Both the position numbers and the translations under genes were made by a program. A stretch of DNA of 64,000 bases, taken from Roseomonas sp. E05. Lineage in GTDB: Bacteria; Pseudomonadota; Alphaproteobacteria; Acetobacterales; Acetobacteraceae. Position 1 is the first letter of the stretch, and the number at the start of each line of letters is the position of its first letter. Location of the stretch: positions 1 through 64,000 of the forward strand of contig NZ_JASIRT010000001.1 in NCBI RefSeq assembly GCF_030063475.1, given 5' to 3'. Below the pieces are notes generated by a model. The model ran no database searches and had not been told where the DNA came from. It worked only from the letters and a program-made list of their open reading frames with translations. This document shows, piece after piece, positions 26,311 through 34,912 of the stretch.

Positions 26311-26959
26311 GGTTCGGCGGTTTCTCGTGCGGGACGGCACGCGCCGGCGCCCGCTTGGGGAAGCCGGTCCACAGCGCCGCGGCGCGGCGGTGGGGAACGG
26401 CCAGGGATGCTCGCAGGAGCCGCCCAACCTTCTTCCGGGGTGGCGGCCATGGAGCGGCTCAGGCGAATCAGCATTCAGAGCATGAGGGCCCTTCTCCTTG
26501 CCTCCTGCGGCCACGGCCGCGCCCAGGGGGTCCGGCTGCCGGATGGGACCATCACCGCCGGGCGCCGCGTGTCGCGACAGCAGGCAATCTGGCCTGGAAC
26601 GGCTAACGCTTCCTGAACCGCGGGGCTCAACCGGAACACAGTCCCAACGGAACGCGGGCGGCATGACACGACCGCGCCCGGCTGCCGGGCCGTCCGGCGC
26701 TCACCGCAGCGTAAGCCACCGCTGGCGCCACCAGCCCGCTGCCATGCGGTGGCCGCGCGAAATTGGGATGCAGGCGCCAGGGCGAGCTCTCCGGAACGAC
26801 CTTGAGAGTGCCATGTAGCGGTAATCCGGCCTTACTGCGAAGCCTTTGCTTGCAGTGGCGCTCGGGACGAGTCGCCCACAGCGCCGGAGCGACGGAGAAG
26901 GGCCGGCGGATGGCGCTCCGCCGGCCCTTCCCGCCGTCACCCGGCGCGCGCGCCTCGGC
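26311..26959. other. 649-bp intergenic region between flbT and fhs (both minus strand)
   Basis: No convincing gene was found. Short frames such as 26450-26614 (+) have no ribosome site or recognisable sequence. The right part holds the fhs terminator hairpin (26897-26930). A weaker stem GCGGTAA/TTACTGC lies at 26818-26838. The flbT promoter must lie here, but no sigma-54 site of the TGGCAC-N5-TTGC form is visible. Confidence 0.5.
26897..26930 (-). terminator. hairpin after fhs
   Basis: GAAGGGCCGGCGGA (26897-26910) pairs with TCCGCCGGCCCTTC (26917-26930) around a six-base loop. It lies 30 bp past the fhs stop codon. There is no long T-run, so termination strength is uncertain. Confidence 0.6.
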
Positions 26960-28630
26960 TCAGAACAGGCCCTCGATGCGCCCCTCGGCATCGAGCCCGA
27001 TGCCCTCCGCCGCGGGGCGGCGTGGCAGGCCGGGCATGGTCATGATGTCGCCGGCGATGGCGACGACGAAGCCCGCCCCTGCCGAGAGCCGCGCCTCGCG
27101 CAGCGGCAGCACATGGCCCTCCGGTGCGCCCATCAGGGCCGGATCGGCGCTGAAGGAATACTGCGTCTTGGCAATGCAGACCGGCACATGGCCGAAGCCC
27201 TGCTCCTCGAAACGCCGCAGCTTCGCCGCCACTGGCGGCGGGATGACGACGCCGCCGGCATGGTAGATCTCGCGCGCCACCGTCTCGATCTTGCCGGCGA
27301 GCGAGAGATGGTCGGAGTAGAGCGGCTCGAAGCGCGCCGAGCCGCCGGCGACCAGCGCCTGCACGGCGCGCGCGAGATCGGCCGCGCCGGCCGCCCCCTC
27401 GCCCCAATGGGTGCAGAGGATGGCCTCGGTGCCGAGCTTCGCCATCGCCTGCTTCACCGCGTCGATCTCGGCCTCGGTGTCGCTGGTGAAGCGGTTCATC
27501 GCCACCACCACGGGCAGGCCGAACTTCTGCATGTTCTGCACGTGCCGCGCCAGGTTGGCGATGCCGCGCCGCACCGCCGCGACATCCTCGGTGCCGAGCG
27601 CCGATTTCGCCACGCCGCCATGCATCTTCAGCGCCCGCACCGTGGCGACGACGACGCAGGCCGAGGGTGCCAGGCCGGCGGCGCGGCACTTGATGTCGAG
27701 GAACTTCTCGGCGCCGAGGTCGGCGCCGAAGCCGGCTTCGGTCACCACCATCTCGGCCATCCGCAGGCCGAGCTGGGTCGCCATCACGCTGTTGCAGCCA
27801 TGCGCGATATTGGCGAAGGGCCCGCCATGCACCAGCGCGGGCGAGCCTTCCAGCGTCTGCACCAGGTTGGGCGCGAAGGCCTCGCGCAGCAGCGCCGCCA
27901 TGGCGCCATCCGCCTTCAGGTCGTGCGCGGTGATGCTGCGCCCGTCCCGCGTCTGGCCGACGATGATGCGGCCGAGCCGCGCGCGCAGGTCGTCGAGGTC
28001 GCGCGCCAGGCAGAACACCGCCATCACCTCGGAGGCCACGGTGATGTCGAAGCCGTCCTCGCGCGGGAAGCCGTTGGCCACGCCGCCCAGCGCGGCGGTG
28101 ATCGATCGCAGCGCGCGGTCGTTCATGTCCACCGCGCGGCGCCAGGAAATGCGGCGCGCATCGAGGCCCAGCTCGTTGCCCCAATAGAGGTGGTTGTCCA
28201 CCATCGCGGCGAGCAGGTTGTTGGCCGCGGTGATGGCGTGGAAGTCGCCGGTGAAGTGGAGGTTGATCTCCTCCATCGGCGCCACCTGCGCCCGCCCACC
28301 CCCCGTCGCGCCGCCCTTCACCCCGAAGCATGGCCCGAGCGAGGGCTCGCGCAGGCAGATCATGGTGCGGGTGCCGAGCGCGTTCAGCGCGTCGCCGAGG
28401 CCGATGGTGGTGGTGGTCTTGCCCTCGCCGGCGGCGGTCGGGCTGATGCCCGTCACCAGGACCAACGCCCCTTGCGGCCGGTCCCGCTGCGCCGTCACGA
28501 AGTCCAGGTTGATCTTGGCCTTGTAGCGGCCATAGGGCTCCAGCGCCTCGTCGGGGATTCCCGCGCGGGCGGCGATCTCACCGATCGGAAGGAGCTTCGC
28601 CGCGCGGGCGATGTCGAGGTCCGTCGCCAT
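26960..28630 (-). CDS. fhs: formate--tetrahydrofolate ligase
   Basis: A 556-residue cytosolic enzyme that makes 10-formyl-THF from formate, ATP and THF for one-carbon metabolism. The N-terminus [29 protein letters not shown] is typical. The ATP loop is [18 protein letters not shown], and [22 protein letters not shown] follows. Length matches the family (about 556). It is transcribed alone and ends at a hairpin. The divergent neighbour is a Bug receptor. Confidence 0.97.
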   Translation of the reverse strand: MATDLDIARAAKLLPIGEIAARAGIPDEALEPYGRYKAKINLDFVTAQRDRPQGALVLVTGISPTAAGEGKTTTTIGLGDALNALGTRTMICLREPSLGPCFGVKGGATGGGRAQVAPMEEINLHFTGDFHAITAANNLLAAMVDNHLYWGNELGLDARRISWRRAVDMNDRALRSITAALGGVANGFPREDGFDITVASEVMAVFCLARDLDDLRARLGRIIVGQTRDGRSITAHDLKADGAMAALLREAFAPNLVQTLEGSPALVHGGPFANIAHGCNSVMATQLGLRMAEMVVTEAGFGADLGAEKFLDIKCRAAGLAPSACVVVATVRALKMHGGVAKSALGTEDVAAVRRGIANLARHVQNMQKFGLPVVVAMNRFTSDTEAEIDAVKQAMAKLGTEAILCTHWGEGAAGAADLARAVQALVAGGSARFEPLYSDHLSLAGKIETVAREIYHAGGVVIPPPVAAKLRRFEEQGFGHVPVCIAKTQYSFSADPALMGAPEGHVLPLREARLSAGAGFVVAIAGDIMTMPGLPRRPAAEGIGLDAEGRIEGLF

Positions 28631-28724
28631 GAGGTCATCCTGCTATCTGCAGGCGGCTTATCGTCGCGCCCGGCGGGCGACAAGCCACCTCGCCCATTGG
28701 CAAGTGCTGCCGTCCCATGTCACG

Positions 28725-28735
28725 TTGTCAGACAA
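28725..28735. promoter_or_regulatory. GntR (FadR-type) operator-like palindrome
   Basis: TTGTCAGACAA is a perfect palindrome and fits the published FadR-subfamily consensus TNGTNNNACNA. It is 21 bp before the ATG of the Bug receptor and could block or overlap its promoter. No GntR gene is in the window. Confidence 0.45.
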
Positions 28736-28756
28736 GAACAACCCTGAGGAACCTCC

Positions 28757-29743
28757 ATGCATCGCCGTACGCTGCTGGGCGCATCGCTGACCGGGGCCAC
28801 GCTGGCCCTTCCTGCCCTCCGCACCGCCCGTGCCCAGGGCGCCTGGCCGAATCGGCCGGTCACCATGCTGGTGCCCTTCGTCGCCGGCGGCCCGAGCGAC
28901 ATCGTCGCCCGCGCCGTCGCCAACCGCATGAGCCAGACCATCGGCCAGCCGGTCGTGGCCGAGAACCGCGCCGGCGCCAATGGCGAGGTGGCGGGCCGCC
29001 TGCTCGCCCGCGCCGAGCCGGACGGGCACACGCTGATGATCGGCTCGATCGGCGTCTATGCCATCAACGCGGCGCTGCGGCCCGACCTCGGCTACGACCC
29101 GGTGAAGGACTTCACCCCCATCACCCTCGCCGTCAGCATGCCGAACGTGCTGGTGGTGAACCCGGAGAAGGTGCCGGTGAAGACCACCGCCGAACTGGTC
29201 GCCTGGCTGAAGGCCAATCCCGGCAAGGCCTCCTATTCCACCAGCGGCGTCGGCTCCTCGGACCAGATGACGACCGAGCTGTTCAAGCAGCGCACCGGGG
29301 TGGACGTGGCGCATGTGCCCTATCGCGGCGGCGCCGCGGCGGCGACCGACCTGATCGCCGGCAATGTGCAGATGTCCTTCCAGAACCTCGGCACCGTTGC
29401 CGGCCATATCGAGGGCGGCCGGCTGCGCGCGCTGATGGTCACCGACGCGAAGCGGCACCCGGTGCTGCCCGATGTGCCCACCGCGGCCGAGGCGGGGCTC
29501 GACGACTTCGTCATCACCAGCTGGCAGGCGCTGATGGCACCGGCCGGGATGGCGCCCGAGCTGCTGCAGCGGGTGCATGCCGCCGCCGCCGAGGCGCTGC
29601 GCCATCCGGAGGTGCGGCCGCGCCTGGAGCAGATCGGCATGACGGTGGTGGCCAACAGCCCGGAGGAATACGGCAAGTTCCAGCGCGCCGAGATCGAACG
29701 TTGGCGGAAGGTGATCCAGACGGCGGGCATCACCGCCGACTGA
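28757..29743 (+). CDS. tripartite tricarboxylate transporter (Bug) substrate-binding protein
   Basis: A 328-residue secreted receptor. The signal peptide MHRRTLLGASLTGATLALPALRTARAQ is Tat-like. Bug family marks are ITMLVPF-like VTMLVPFVAGGPSDIVAR, VVAENRAGANGEVA, YDPVKDFTPI, HVPYRGG and LPDVPTAAEAGL. It binds a small organic (often carboxylic) acid in the periplasm. No TctA/TctB genes accompany it, so it is an orphan receptor, as is common in this lineage. GAGGAACC precedes the start. Confidence 0.93.
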   Translation: MHRRTLLGASLTGATLALPALRTARAQGAWPNRPVTMLVPFVAGGPSDIVARAVANRMSQTIGQPVVAENRAGANGEVAGRLLARAEPDGHTLMIGSIGVYAINAALRPDLGYDPVKDFTPITLAVSMPNVLVVNPEKVPVKTTAELVAWLKANPGKASYSTSGVGSSDQMTTELFKQRTGVDVAHVPYRGGAAAATDLIAGNVQMSFQNLGTVAGHIEGGRLRALMVTDAKRHPVLPDVPTAAEAGLDDFVITSWQALMAPAGMAPELLQRVHAAAAEALRHPEVRPRLEQIGMTVVANSPEEYGKFQRAEIERWRKVIQTAGITAD

Positions 29744-29759
29744 CAAGTCCGTGCACGGT

Positions 29760-29773
29760 ATGACGCAGATCAA
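29760..29773 (+). promoter_or_regulatory. FNR/FnrL-like site upstream of ompW
   Basis: ATGACGCAGATCAA matches the FNR consensus TTGAT-N4-ATCAA in the right half fully and in three of five bases in the left half. Its centre at 29766.5 is about 41.5 bp before a predicted start at 29808. A -10-like TAGCTT is at 29796-29801, the class II activator arrangement. Confidence 0.5.
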
Positions 29774-29833
29774 AGCCGCGCTCAGCGCAACGGCCTAGCT
29801 TCACCTCCGGCGGTGCTCGCGCCGCCTGGAATG

Positions 29834-30502
29834 ATGAGGTTGGTCGTGAAGAAGACACTCTGCGGGGCGCTTGCCGCTGCCGCCATGGGCGCCGCCCTGC
29901 TGGCGGCGCCCGCCCAGGCCCAGGACGCCGTACGCGGCAAGCAGGCCGGAGATCTGGTCCTTGGCTTCGGCCTGATCGGCGTGCTGCCGGAAGATGGCGG
30001 GCGGGTGGACGCCATTGGCGGCAAGCCCTCCGCCTCCGACACCGTGACCCCGCAGCTCGACCTCACCTACTTCCTGACGCCACAGCTCTCGCTGAACCTG
30101 ATCGCCGCCACCAGCCATCACGACGTGAAGGTGAAGGGCTCGGCGCTGGGTGATGTCGATCTGGGCAGCGTCTGGGCGCTGCCGCCGACCCTGACGCTGC
30201 AGTTCCATCCGCTGCCGCAGTCCCGCTTCAGCCCCTATGTCGGCGTCGGCGTGAACTACACCGTCTTTTACAGCGAGGGCGGCAGCCGCACCGCCCCGGT
30301 CAGCAAGGTGGATGTCGAGAACTCCTGGGGCTGGGCGCTGAACGCCGGCGTGGACTACGAGATCACGCCGCACTGGGGCGTCAATTTCGACGTGAAGAAG
30401 CTGTTCCTGCGGCCCGACGTCTCGGTGAACAGCGGCGCCATCGGCGCGCGGGCGGATCTCGATCCCTGGATCGTCGGTGCAGCGGTGCGCTACCGCTTCT
30501 GA
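29834..30502 (+). CDS. ompW: OmpW family outer-membrane protein
   Basis: A 222-residue eight-stranded barrel. A signal peptide ends at PAQAQD. DLVLGFGLIGVLPEDGG is the OmpW start. The central TVTPQLDLTYFLTPQLSLNLIAA and LPPTLTLQFHPLPQSRFSPYVGVGVNYT are diagnostic. It ends IVGAAVRYRF with terminal Phe. The start is uncertain among ATG 29831/29834 and GTG 29846. The FNR-like box upstream suggests induction at low oxygen, as for ompW in enterobacteria. Confidence 0.92.
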   Translation: MRLVVKKTLCGALAAAAMGAALLAAPAQAQDAVRGKQAGDLVLGFGLIGVLPEDGGRVDAIGGKPSASDTVTPQLDLTYFLTPQLSLNLIAATSHHDVKVKGSALGDVDLGSVWALPPTLTLQFHPLPQSRFSPYVGVGVNYTVFYSEGGSRTAPVSKVDVENSWGWALNAGVDYEITPHWGVNFDVKKLFLRPDVSVNSGAIGARADLDPWIVGAAVRYRF

Positions 30503-30538
30503 GTGGCCCGGGAGGGGCGATGCGCCCCTCCCCCCCTT

Positions 30539-31183
30539 TCAGACCTGGCCGTCCGGCGGGTCGAGCAACTGCAGGCGGGTCACCCGCCAGCCGCCGGCCT
30601 CCCAGGCGAGGTCCAGCCCGAGGCCGCCCGGCCCCTGCGCCGGGCCGATTTCCAGCCGCACCGCCCCCCAGCCCAGCGGGCGCAGCCTGCGCACCGCCTC
30701 CAGCGGCCGCAGCGCGGCATTGCGAACCGGCGGCAGGCCCTGCCGCGCCAGCATCATGCGGCGCAGGGCCTCGGGGTCGCGCCAGCCCTCCGTCACCTCC
30801 CCCGCCAGGCTGGCGAGATAGCGCTCCGCCTCCCGGCCACCGATGGCCTGCAGCGGCGGCATTGGCGGCAGCGTGAGCGAAGGCGCCGGCAGGTTGGAGG
30901 GCAGGTCCAGCCCACCCAGCAGCGCGGGCACGTCCGGCCAGAGCGCCAGCCCCGCCATGCCGAGCAGCGGCCGGGCCGGGCCGGAGAAGCCTGCCAGGCC
31001 AAAGGCCAGGCAGGCGGCGAGCGCCATCAGCCGTCGGCGCCGGCGCGGCGCCGGCCGTGCCACCGCCTCCGATCGCCGCGGCGCAGGTGGCAACAGCGCT
31101 GGCGGTGGGCGCAAGCCTGCCTGCCGCGCCTCGTAGGCGTCCCACACCTCGCTCCACGGATCAGCGGCCTCAGCGGGGGGCAT
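30539..31183 (-). CDS. hypothetical membrane-anchored protein
   Basis: A 214-residue protein I do not recognise. The N-terminus is acidic/Pro-rich (PPAEAADPWSEVWDAYEARQAG), followed by RRRRRLMALAACLAFGLAGF as a single membrane helix near residues 52-72. The remainder is predicted outside. It includes YLASLAGEVTEGWRDPEALRRMML and ends ELAW-like LDLAWEAGGWRVTRLQLLDPP, resembling a small alpha/beta ligand fold. GGTGGAGG 6 nt before ATG 31183 sets the start. It lies downstream of the lipid-transport operon, separated by an AT-richer gap. Confidence 0.6.
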   Translation of the reverse strand: MPPAEAADPWSEVWDAYEARQAGLRPPPALLPPAPRRSEAVARPAPRRRRRLMALAACLAFGLAGFSGPARPLLGMAGLALWPDVPALLGGLDLPSNLPAPSLTLPPMPPLQAIGGREAERYLASLAGEVTEGWRDPEALRRMMLARQGLPPVRNAALRPLEAVRRLRPLGWGAVRLEIGPAQGPGGLGLDLAWEAGGWRVTRLQLLDPPDGQV

Positions 31184-31321
31184 GAGCGCCTCCACCCGCG
31201 ATGCGCCGTCCCTGTCCCGAATGTCTCATGCGGCGTTCCAACCGTCTCAGTGTTCTATTTTTTGAGATTACCGGGACAGAGGTTGGTATTTGGTAAACGC
31301 GCCGCAACGGCGCCCGCCGGT

Positions 31322-31924
31322 TCAGGCGAAGCGGGCAAGCTGGCTTTCGAGCTGCGTCAGCGCGTCGGCGAAGGCGGTGTTCATCGCGGCGGCGGCGGCC
31401 TCCGGCGGCAGCGGGCGCGCCGGCGGCAGGGGCGCCGTGCCGGTGAGGGAAAGCTGCGTCAGGATCCGCGTGTTGTTGCCGCTCTCGCGCAGCAGCACGG
31501 CGGAAAGTCCCACCCGCGCCTCGCCGCGGCCGAGATCGGCGAGCAAGGTGGTCAGTTCCGTCTCCAGCACCAGGTCGGCCTGCGCCCGGCTGCCCGGCGT
31601 GATCACCGCGGAGAACAGGCCGGAAGCGGTCAGCCAGCGGCGCAGCGCCTCCTCCGCCAGTTCGGCCGGGGGCGCCGTCCACTCGGCGTAGAAGTCCACC
31701 GACTCGGTACCGTCGGCGCGCAGGCTGCGCAGCCCGCGGGTGTCGAGCGCCGGCGAGGCGCGCATCAGCCGCACCAGCAGCACCCGCCCATGCCCGCCCC
31801 GCGCCGGCGGCGCCTCGCGGCGCGCCGTGAGCGGGAAGCGCTTGACCTCGACATAGGGGTATTCGGGCAGCACCGAGCAGGCGGCGAGCGTCGGAAGGGT
31901 GAGCAGGAGCAGGCGGCGGCGCAT
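31322..31924 (-). CDS. ABC-type transport auxiliary lipoprotein (PqiC/MlaC-position)
   Basis: A 200-residue lipoprotein: MRRRLLLLTLPTLAACSVLP. The body matches the ABC_trans_aux family: a beta/alpha core with FPLTARR, RVLLVRLMRASPALDTRGL, YAEWTAPPAELAEEALRRWL and ADLVLETELTTLLADL. It is last in the four-gene operon, 19 bp after the MCE gene. It probably sits in the outer membrane as the acceptor side of the lipid shuttle. Confidence 0.88.
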   Translation of the reverse strand: MRRRLLLLTLPTLAACSVLPEYPYVEVKRFPLTARREAPPARGGHGRVLLVRLMRASPALDTRGLRSLRADGTESVDFYAEWTAPPAELAEEALRRWLTASGLFSAVITPGSRAQADLVLETELTTLLADLGRGEARVGLSAVLLRESGNNTRILTQLSLTGTAPLPPARPLPPEAAAAAMNTAFADALTQLESQLARFA

Positions 31925-31943
31925 GGAACTTCCCTTCAGGGGA

Positions 31944-32960
31944 TCAGCGGTTGGGCGGCGGCGGCGCGCCGAACAGCACCTGGCCCGGGGCGCGGCGCAG
32001 CGCCTCGGTCGTGTCGCGCAGGTTGCTGACCGTGGCGCGCAGGTCGCGCAGCAGCGGCACCAGGTCCGCGGTGGTGCTCTGGGTGGTGTTGCGGGCGGAG
32101 CGGGCGGTCTGCTCCAGCGCGCTGATCACGGCGGGCAGGCGGCTCAGGCTCTCGCGCAGCTCGTCCGCGGCGGTGCGCGCGCTGGCCAGCGCCGCCTTCG
32201 CCTCGGCGCTGCCCAGCAGGGCGCGCAGATCAGCCGCGGCGCCGCGCAGCTCCGCCACCATGGCCGGGATGTCGGACTGCGTCACCGCCTGGCGCAGGGC
32301 GCCCAGCGTGGCGGCGGCCTCGGTGAAGGTGTGGGCAAGGTCGCCGTCCTCCACCTGGCCACGCACGGCGGAGACCACCGCCGTCACGTCGGTCAGCAGC
32401 TCCTCCAGGGGAGCCTGCTGAATGCGGGCGAGGATCGCCTCCGCCGCATTCTGCACCTGTGCCACGGTGGAGGGGATGGAGGGGATCACCGGATAGGCCG
32501 GCGTCCAGGGCAGGTCCCGCTCCGGGAAGCGCTCGGGGCTGACGAAGTCCAGCTCGATATAGGCGACGCCGGTGATGCCCTGGGTGGCGAGACGGGCACG
32601 CAGGCCGCGCGTCACCGCCTGCTTCACCTGCGCCGGGTCGTCCATGGTGGCCTTCTCGGTATCGAGCGCGAGGCGCACCAGCACCAGCTGGAAGGCCTCC
32701 ATGGCGGCGTTGCGGTTGGTCGGCGGGTATTCGGCATTGACCAGGCCGACCTGGCTGACCTGCCCGACCTGCACGCCGCGGTAGCGCACCGGGGCGCCCA
32801 CCTCCAGCCCGGTGACGCTCTCGCGCAGATAGGTCTCGAAGATCATGCTCTGGCGCCCGAAGCCGCCGCCGCTGAGGAACAGCAGGAAGCCGAGGCCGAG
32901 GCCGAGGCCCACCAGGATCAGCGCGCCGACGCGCACATAGAGGCTGCGGGATGTCGCCAT
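31944..32960 (-). CDS. MCE-domain lipid-transport protein (MlaD family)
   Basis: A 338-residue protein. One N-terminal membrane helix (VGALILVGLGLGLGFLLFLSGGG) is followed by an MCE domain containing VTGLEVGAPVRYRGVQVGQVSQV. A long helical C-terminal region runs from about 160 to 320 and is likely coiled-coil. The longer helical tail resembles PqiB/YebT or Mce types more than E. coli MlaD (183 residues). It binds lipids in the periplasm. It is 3 bp after the ATPase gene. Confidence 0.9.
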   Translation of the reverse strand: MATSRSLYVRVGALILVGLGLGLGFLLFLSGGGFGRQSMIFETYLRESVTGLEVGAPVRYRGVQVGQVSQVGLVNAEYPPTNRNAAMEAFQLVLVRLALDTEKATMDDPAQVKQAVTRGLRARLATQGITGVAYIELDFVSPERFPERDLPWTPAYPVIPSIPSTVAQVQNAAEAILARIQQAPLEELLTDVTAVVSAVRGQVEDGDLAHTFTEAAATLGALRQAVTQSDIPAMVAELRGAAADLRALLGSAEAKAALASARTAADELRESLSRLPAVISALEQTARSARNTTQSTTADLVPLLRDLRATVSNLRDTTEALRRAPGQVLFGAPPPPNR

Positions 32961-32963
32961 GGT

Positions 32964-33755
32964 TCAGGTCGCCTCCCGGCGGAAGAAGGCGCGCACCGTG
33001 GGGTGCGTCGCGTGGTCGCGTAAGCGCCGCGGGTCGCCCTCGGCGATCATGCCCTTGGCCTGCTTGTCCAGCATGATGCAGCGGTCGCCGATGGCCAGGA
33101 TGCTCTGCAATTCGTGGGTCACCACCACAAAAGTGGTGCCGAGGTCGCGCGCCAGGTCCTTGATGAGCTGGTCGAGCCCGGCGGAGGTGATCGGGTCCAG
33201 CCCCGCCGAGGGCTCGTCGAGGAACAGCACCGGCGGGTCGAGCGCCATGGCGCGGGCGATGCCGGCGCGCTTGGCCATGCCGCCGGAGATCTCCGCCGGC
33301 AGGCGGTTGGCGGCATCCGACAGGCCGACAAGCCCGAGCTTGAGCCGCGCCACCTCCTCCCGCGCGCTGCGCGGCAGGCGGGTGTGCTCCTCCAGCGGCA
33401 GCATCACGTTCTCCAGCAGGGTCATCGAGCCGAACAGCGCGCCGGACTGCCACATGACGCCGATGCGCGAGAGCAGTTGCCGCCGCGCCGCGCCCTGCGC
33501 CGCCTCCATGTCCTCGCCGAGGATGTGGATCTCGCCCTCGCTCGGCCGGTAGAGGCCGATCAGCAGCTTCAGCAGGGTGGACTTGCCGCAGCCCGAGCCG
33601 CCCAGGATGACGAAGACCTCGCCGCCCGCCACCTGGAAGGTGACGTCGCGGAACAGGACATTGCTGCCGAAGGCCATGGCGAGGCCATGCGCCTCCACCA
33701 CCGGGTTCTCGACCCGGGTGCGGTGGATGTCGGCCATCTCCGGGGCCTCCGCCAT
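32964..33755 (-). CDS. ABC transporter ATPase of lipid-transport system (MlaF family)
   Basis: A 263-residue ATPase. Walker A is GGSGCGKSTLL, the signature is ISGGMAKRAGIARA (the MlaF form, not LSGGQ), Walker B is VLFLDEPSAGLDP, and the H-loop is VVVTHEL. The start overlaps the permease stop in TGATG, so the two are translationally coupled. It powers phospholipid movement across the inner membrane. Confidence 0.93.
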   Translation of the reverse strand: MAEAPEMADIHRTRVENPVVEAHGLAMAFGSNVLFRDVTFQVAGGEVFVILGGSGCGKSTLLKLLIGLYRPSEGEIHILGEDMEAAQGAARRQLLSRIGVMWQSGALFGSMTLLENVMLPLEEHTRLPRSAREEVARLKLGLVGLSDAANRLPAEISGGMAKRAGIARAMALDPPVLFLDEPSAGLDPITSAGLDQLIKDLARDLGTTFVVVTHELQSILAIGDRCIMLDKQAKGMIAEGDPRRLRDHATHPTVRAFFRREAT

Positions 33756-34864
33756 CACCAGCCCAGCCGGTAGAACAGCACGGCGAAGAGCCCGTCCAGC
33801 ACCACGGTCGCGACGATGCCGCCGACCACCGCCCCGGTCGCGGCGTCGCCCACGGCGCGCGGCCCGCGCCCGGCGGAGAGGCCGGAGCGGCAGCCGATGC
33901 CGGCGATCGCCAGGCCGAAGACCACCGACTTGCCCAGGCCCCCGACCAGCCCGCCCAGCGTCAGCCATTGCTGCAGCTGGTTGATCACCAGCGCCGGCGG
34001 GAAGCCCAGCGTGCCCATCACCACGCCCATGCCGAGCAGGCCGGAGAGGTCCATCAGCAGGCTGAGCACCGGCATCACCAGCATCGCCGCGACGAGGCGC
34101 GGCAGCACCAGCATGGCCATGGGGTCCACCCCCATGATGCGCAGCGCGTCGATCTCCTCGTTCACCGTCATGGTGCCGAGTTCGGCGGCGAAGGCGGAGC
34201 CGGTGCGGCCGGCCAGGATGATGGCGGCCACCAGCGGCCCCAGCTCGCGCACCAGCGAGATGCCGACCAGCGGCGGGATGTAGATCTCGGCGCCGAACTG
34301 CCGCATCGGGATGGAGGACTGGAAGGCCAGGATGACGCCGATCAGCGTGCCGAGCAGCAGGGTCAGCGGGAAGGCGCGCAGCCCGGCCTCGTCGAGGTGG
34401 CGCAGCAGGTCGTTGAAGCGCAGGCGGCGGGGGTGGCGCAGCACGGCGGCGCCCATCACCGCCGTCTCGCCGATGAAGCCGGTGGAGACGAGCAGCCGGC
34501 TCAGCAGGCCGACGCCCCAGGCGCCGATCGAGGCGACGAAGGACAGCCGGCTCTCACCGGCGGCGGGGCGCGGCGCGGCCAGAGCGGCGCGGGCGCGCTC
34601 CATCACCGCCGCCACCGGCTTGCTGGCGCCCTCGACCGCCACATCCCCGGCCAGCGCGGCGCTGCGCAGCACCAGGGCGGCGCCCGTGGTGTCCAGGCTG
34701 GAGACGCCGGAGAGGTCCACCCGCCGTGCACCGCGCGCGGCCTTCTCCACCGCCTCCCAGATCGGGCCGACCTGCCGCGTCACCAGCGCGCCGCGCAGGC
34801 GCAGCGTCTCGTCCTGCCGGTCAAAGCCCGCCTGTTCCACCGTCTCACTCATCGGAGGCTGCAT
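33755..34864 (-). CDS. MlaE family permease with N-terminal STAS domain
   Basis: A 369-residue protein. Residues about 15-95 form a STAS domain (RRVDLSGVSSLDTTGAALVL). In E. coli this job is done by the separate MlaB. The permease domain has the MlaE core FPLTLLLGTLIGVILAFQSSIPMRQFGAEIY, RELGPLVAAIILAGRTGSAFAAELGTM and NEEIDALRIMGVDP. It is the first gene of the operon. The start is at 34864 or 34852. Confidence 0.93.
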   Translation of the reverse strand: MQPPMSETVEQAGFDRQDETLRLRGALVTRQVGPIWEAVEKAARGARRVDLSGVSSLDTTGAALVLRSAALAGDVAVEGASKPVAAVMERARAALAAPRPAAGESRLSFVASIGAWGVGLLSRLLVSTGFIGETAVMGAAVLRHPRRLRFNDLLRHLDEAGLRAFPLTLLLGTLIGVILAFQSSIPMRQFGAEIYIPPLVGISLVRELGPLVAAIILAGRTGSAFAAELGTMTVNEEIDALRIMGVDPMAMLVLPRLVAAMLVMPVLSLLMDLSGLLGMGVVMGTLGFPPALVINQLQQWLTLGGLVGGLGKSVVFGLAIAGIGCRSGLSAGRGPRAVGDAATGAVVGGIVATVVLDGLFAVLFYRLGW

Positions 34865-34912
34865 CTGGGCAGCGATGGCGCAACTTTAACCCCTCGTCCA
34901 TCAACCCTCCGT

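Noticed and set aside
26450-26614. Possible small plus-strand protein of 54 residues
   Set aside because: There is no ribosome-binding site, no hydrophobic or domain pattern, and the codon use is not distinctive.
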